From contig NZ_QFXK01000003.1 in NCBI RefSeq assembly GCF_003261635.1, positions 124,001 through 188,000 of the forward strand: a DNA stretch of 64,000 nt. Reading direction: 5' to 3'. Below are positions 61,291-64,000 of this stretch, piece by piece (the first letter of the stretch is position 1; the number at the start of each line of letters is the position of its first letter). A model generated the notes under the pieces. The model did not search any database and was not told the origin of the DNA. It was given only the letters and a program-made list of their open reading frames with translations. A program made the position numbers and the translations under genes. This DNA comes from Kribbella monticola. Its GTDB lineage: Bacteria; Actinomycetota; Actinomycetes; Propionibacteriales; Kribbellaceae.

Positions 61291-62538
61291 TCAGCCGCGG
61301 ACACCGGGCCCGAGGGCGACGCCGCTCACCTCGAGCTCGGTGACCCGGCGTACCTGGCCGGTCAGGACGCCCCAGGAGATCACCCAGCCCTGCACCTGGA
61401 CCAGCACGGTGTTGTCGTCGTACCAGCCGAGGACCAGGCAGCAGCCGGGCGGCCGGTCGACGGCGGGAGCGACTGTTCCCGCCGTGGGTGGTGGGGAGGA
61501 CCCCAGCACCAGCAGCCGGCTCTGCTCGGCCCCCTGCAGGGAGATGGCCGCAACGACCTGCGGCTGGAGGTCCGCGGTGGGCAACTCGGACAGCTGACCG
61601 GAGATGAAGAGCCGGGCGGCCGTGCCGCCACCGGCGAGGGTCTGCCCGACCCAGGACTCCACCGGTAGCTGTACCGCGGTGTGGGAGGTCCAGCCGTTGG
61701 CGATCGAGTAGCCCGCAAGCGCCACCCGCCCGCCACTACCGCTCAGCCGGTACGGCGAGGTCTCCTCCTCCGGGTCGCCACTGGGCTCCACCGGGGTCAC
61801 CCCGCGCTCCCCCTTGCTACCGTCGGCGAGCAGCACGCGATAGGCGGCATCCGGTCCGCTGACAATGATCCGGTTGTCATCAGGCAACCAGCTCACACTG
61901 CGCAGGTCCTGCGTCGGCAAGCTGATCTCCCGGGCTTGCGAGCTGACGACACTGAGCACCTGCACGGCACCCGGTTGCGGGAAGGCCACGAGCTCCCCAC
62001 TGGGCGACACGGCTCCCGAACTGAGGGGAGCGCCGGTACTGATCGCACTGAGCCGTACCTCGGCGCGTGCCCAGTGCCCGTCGTTGCCCAGCAGCAGCGG
62101 CTCGTACGCCCCGCTGTGGTTCCCGAGCACGACTGCCGCGATCCGCTCGATGGGCGCCTCCTGCAGACTCTTCGGATCGTCCGGGAGCTTCAGCGTCTCC
62201 CCCAGTGGAGTGTCGAGCGGATCCAGGTACCGCTCGCTGCCACTGGGTGGAGCGATCCAGAAGTCGATGCCGGCGATCTGTCCAGCCGGTCGCACGAAGC
62301 CAGGCGGTCCGGAAGGTGGTGTGGTCGGCGGCGTGATCGCTGCCTTGCCGCCGCCGAGTGCGGCGACCAGTGCAGCCGCCGCACCGATCACCAGGACCGC
62401 GACGAGGGCGATGACGACACTGCGCCTACGTCGGCGCCGGATCGCGACCGCCGCGGTCCACGCGGCGTCGGCGAGGTCCGGCTCAGGTGTGCCGTCGGCT
62501 GCCTGCGACAGCAGGGGACGGACGTCCTCCCGCCTCAC
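61291..62538 (-). CDS. Membrane protein with beta-propeller-like extracellular part; sigma-factor partner
   Basis: 415 residues. The N-terminal cytosolic segment (MRREDVRPLLSQAADGTPEPDLADAAWTAAVAIRRRRRRS) precedes one membrane helix (about 41-62, VVIALVAVLVIGAAAALVAAL). The rest is strand-rich with repeated Ser/Asp/Gly turns (VSWLPDDNRIIVSGPDAAYRVLLADGSKG), probably outside the cell. It overlaps the sigma-factor gene stop by four bases. The layout matches the membrane partner or anti-sigma-type genes that follow SigE-like sigma factors, but the anti-sigma motif itself is not recognisable. Confidence 0.7.
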   Translation of the reverse strand: MRREDVRPLLSQAADGTPEPDLADAAWTAAVAIRRRRRRSVVIALVAVLVIGAAAALVAALGGGKAAITPPTTPPSGPPGFVRPAGQIAGIDFWIAPPSGSERYLDPLDTPLGETLKLPDDPKSLQEAPIERIAAVVLGNHSGAYEPLLLGNDGHWARAEVRLSAISTGAPLSSGAVSPSGELVAFPQPGAVQVLSVVSSQAREISLPTQDLRSVSWLPDDNRIIVSGPDAAYRVLLADGSKGERGVTPVEPSGDPEEETSPYRLSGSGGRVALAGYSIANGWTSHTAVQLPVESWVGQTLAGGGTAARLFISGQLSELPTADLQPQVVAAISLQGAEQSRLLVLGSSPPPTAGTVAPAVDRPPGCCLVLGWYDDNTVLVQVQGWVISWGVLTGQVRRVTELEVSGVALGPGVRG

Positions 62539-62999
62539 CGCCAGTCCCTCCGCCTGGTATCGCGCTGGTCGCCCGCGCCGAGCGCCGACCGGAACTGGTT
62601 CAGGGCGCTCAGCCCGTGGCCGTGCACGGTGGTGTGGGACAGATTGAGGACATCGGCGACCTCGAACTCGGTGAGCTCCTCGAGATGCAGCAGCACGAAC
62701 ACCGCACGCTGAACCGGGCTGAGGCCGGCCAGTGCGACCCGGACCGGATGTTCGTCGTCATCGACCGGCTGTGCCTTGGCCCGGGACCACCGCGACAGGG
62801 CCGGGTCGTAGAGGATCCGCTGGACGAAGACGTCCGGATCGTCGACCTTGCCCCAGCGCAGTGCCAGCCGGGTGAAGGCGTGCCGAAGTTGCTCCTCGGC
62901 CCGATCCAGGTCGGCGTACACCAGGTAGGCCGCCCGGAGCCATTTTCCTTGCCGCGCATCGACGTACGAGGCGAATTCTGGGTCGACAGTGTCGCGCAT
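62535..62999 (-). CDS. SigE-family (ECF-type) RNA polymerase sigma factor
   Basis: 154 residues from the ATG at 62999 (MRDTVDPEFASYVDARQGKWLRAAYLV). Region 2 is reduced (DLDRAEEQLRHAFTRLALRWGKV, DPDVFVQRILYDPALSRW). Region 4: LAGLSPVQRAVFVLLHLEELTEFEVADVLNLSHTTVHGHGLSALNQFR, where the HTH shows ADVLNLSHTTVHGHG. Coupled to the membrane partner downstream. Targets unknown. Confidence 0.85.
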   Translation of the reverse strand: MRDTVDPEFASYVDARQGKWLRAAYLVYADLDRAEEQLRHAFTRLALRWGKVDDPDVFVQRILYDPALSRWSRAKAQPVDDDEHPVRVALAGLSPVQRAVFVLLHLEELTEFEVADVLNLSHTTVHGHGLSALNQFRSALGAGDQRDTRRRDWR

Positions 63000-63025
63000 C
63001 CACCCTCCCGCCCCTATTGAACTCC

Positions 63026-63973
63026 TCAACTACTCCGCGCGGCCACTGCCAGCCGGGTCTCTTCTTCGATCAGGTCGTAGTTGATGGCCGCCGCCGCTGC
63101 CAGGCCGGCCGCCGCCGAGCTGATCACCTGAGCCCGCGGATCAGCCACGTTGCCTGCCACCCACACTCCGGGCACGGCGGTCTTGCCACCGGGCTCGGAC
63201 GGGACAGCAGTGCCCATGGAGACTCCGTTGACCTCGACTTCGGCCGGCTTCAGCCCGAGGCCTTCGAGGAACGCAGCACGGGCAGCGGCGTACGGCTGCA
63301 CCACCAGCGCCTGACACGCGATGACCCTGCCGCTGTCCAGCCGTACGCCGGACAGCTTGTCGTCCGCCACCTCGACCGCGGTCACCTTCCCCAGTACTAC
63401 GGAGATGTCGCGGGCAGCCAACTCCTCCCACTGCTGCTCCGTGGGCTCCGGACCATCATTGAGATACAGCGTGACGTCGTTGCTCAACTGCCGGAACAGC
63501 ATCGCCTGGTGAATCGCCATCGCACCTGTAGCCAGTACGCCGATCGCCTGGTCGCGTACCTCCCAGCCATGGCAATAAGGGCAGTGCAGCACGTCCCGCC
63601 CGAACCGCTCAGCAAGCCCCTGTACGTCGGGCAACTGGTCCGCCAGGCCCGTCGTCACCAGCAGCCGGCGGGCGCGCACCGCAGTACCGTCGGCTGTCAG
63701 GACCTCGAAGCCGTCCTGGGCCGGTGTGACTGCCGTGACCGTGCCGGTGCGCACCTCGCCGCCATAGCCGGTCACTTCGGTGCGGCCGAGTGCGTAGAGC
63801 TCAGCAGGCGGCACCCCGTCCCGGGTCAGGTAGTTGTGGACGTGCTCGGCCGGTGCGTTGCGGGGCGTGCCCTCGTCGATCACCAGCACCGATCGGCGCG
63901 ACCGCACCAGCGCCAGCGCGCCGCCGAGCCCGGCCGCTCCCCCGCCGATCACCACCACGTCGTACTCGTTCAT
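63026..63973 (-). CDS. Thioredoxin-reductase-like FAD/NAD(P) oxidoreductase
   Basis: 315 residues, ATG at 63973 with GAGAGGAG upstream. FAD-binding VVVIGGGAAGLGGALALVRSRRSVLVIDEG, redox motif CPYCHGWEVRD (CxxC), and WVAGNVADPRAQVISSAAAGLAAAAAIN at the end. The NADPH-binding segment is partly changed (GVLATGAMAIHQAMLFRQL instead of GxGxxA). Such proteins include mycothiol-, gliotoxin- and bacillithiol-linked reductases; the partner is not shown. Monocistronic, close to the sigma gene. Confidence 0.85.
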   Translation of the reverse strand: MNEYDVVVIGGGAAGLGGALALVRSRRSVLVIDEGTPRNAPAEHVHNYLTRDGVPPAELYALGRTEVTGYGGEVRTGTVTAVTPAQDGFEVLTADGTAVRARRLLVTTGLADQLPDVQGLAERFGRDVLHCPYCHGWEVRDQAIGVLATGAMAIHQAMLFRQLSNDVTLYLNDGPEPTEQQWEELAARDISVVLGKVTAVEVADDKLSGVRLDSGRVIACQALVVQPYAAARAAFLEGLGLKPAEVEVNGVSMGTAVPSEPGGKTAVPGVWVAGNVADPRAQVISSAAAGLAAAAAINYDLIEEETRLAVAARSS

Positions 63974-64000
63974 CGTCGACTCCTCTCGAAAGCTTGGTTC

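Overview
This is a high-GC actinobacterial chromosome segment, most likely from Kribbella or a close relative in the Propionibacteriales. The genus is an inference. It rests on codon and base use, on mycothiol-type and F420/FMN-type protein families, on Lsr2, and on the conserved block rpsP-khpA-rimM-trmD-rplS-lepB-lepB-rnhB-DUF2469 / dprA / comM, with ffh and amtB-glnB-glnD further along.

Positions 1 to about 15,800 are the right-hand part of an integrated element. From left to right it carries the 3' end of a DddA-like (SCP1.201) deaminase toxin with its Imm1 immunity gene, a PD-(D/E)XK-like protein with an Lsr2-type silencer, and a probable defence cluster (SIR2-like DUF4917 protein, two-TM protein with a PLD-like domain, small acidic protein, SIR2-GAF protein). 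Next come an XRE regulator preceded by a five-copy 15-bp operator array, membrane proteins and a large secreted SGNH hydrolase. A conjugation-type module follows (replication-relaxation protein, TraG/VirD4/HerA-like ATPase, small membrane proteins, a pair of paralogues). The element ends inside comM (yifB): only the C-terminal part of comM survives, directly upstream of dprA.

From 15.8 to 26.8 kb is core chromosome: comM remnant, dprA with an unusual repeat-encoded N-terminal extension, two small enzymes, a ZTP riboswitch in front of a stand-alone AICAR transformylase, then on the minus strand DUF2469, rnhB, two lepB genes, rplS, a trmD-GNAT fusion, rimM, khpA and rpsP. From 27 to 33.4 kb is a carbohydrate locus: a DeoR regulator with a GH4 glycosidase, divergent from a PfkB kinase and an ABC sugar importer.

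From 33.4 to 39.5 kb are a mycothiol-dependent isomerase-like gene, an EACC1-caspase conflict-system pair with a repeat-rich linker and a multi-TM tail, and an NfeD-like/flotillin pair. From 39.5 to 48.4 kb are envelope and secreted functions: an alpha-lytic-type protease under a LacI-type operator, a two-component system, a peptidoglycan amidase, an amidohydrolase and two tandem lytic transglycosylases. ffh follows.

From 50.2 to 54.2 kb lies the most novel-looking locus. Three related small helical proteins and two zincin-like HExxH proteins are arranged as small gene plus zincin, twice, and each small gene has the same upstream motif. The last part holds an arginase-family protein with a changed metal ligand, a 30-bp tandem repeat, a DUF2332 protein, the nitrogen operon amtB-glnB-glnD with GlnR-like boxes, a TetR regulator, a sigma factor with its membrane partner, and a thioredoxin-reductase-like flavoprotein.
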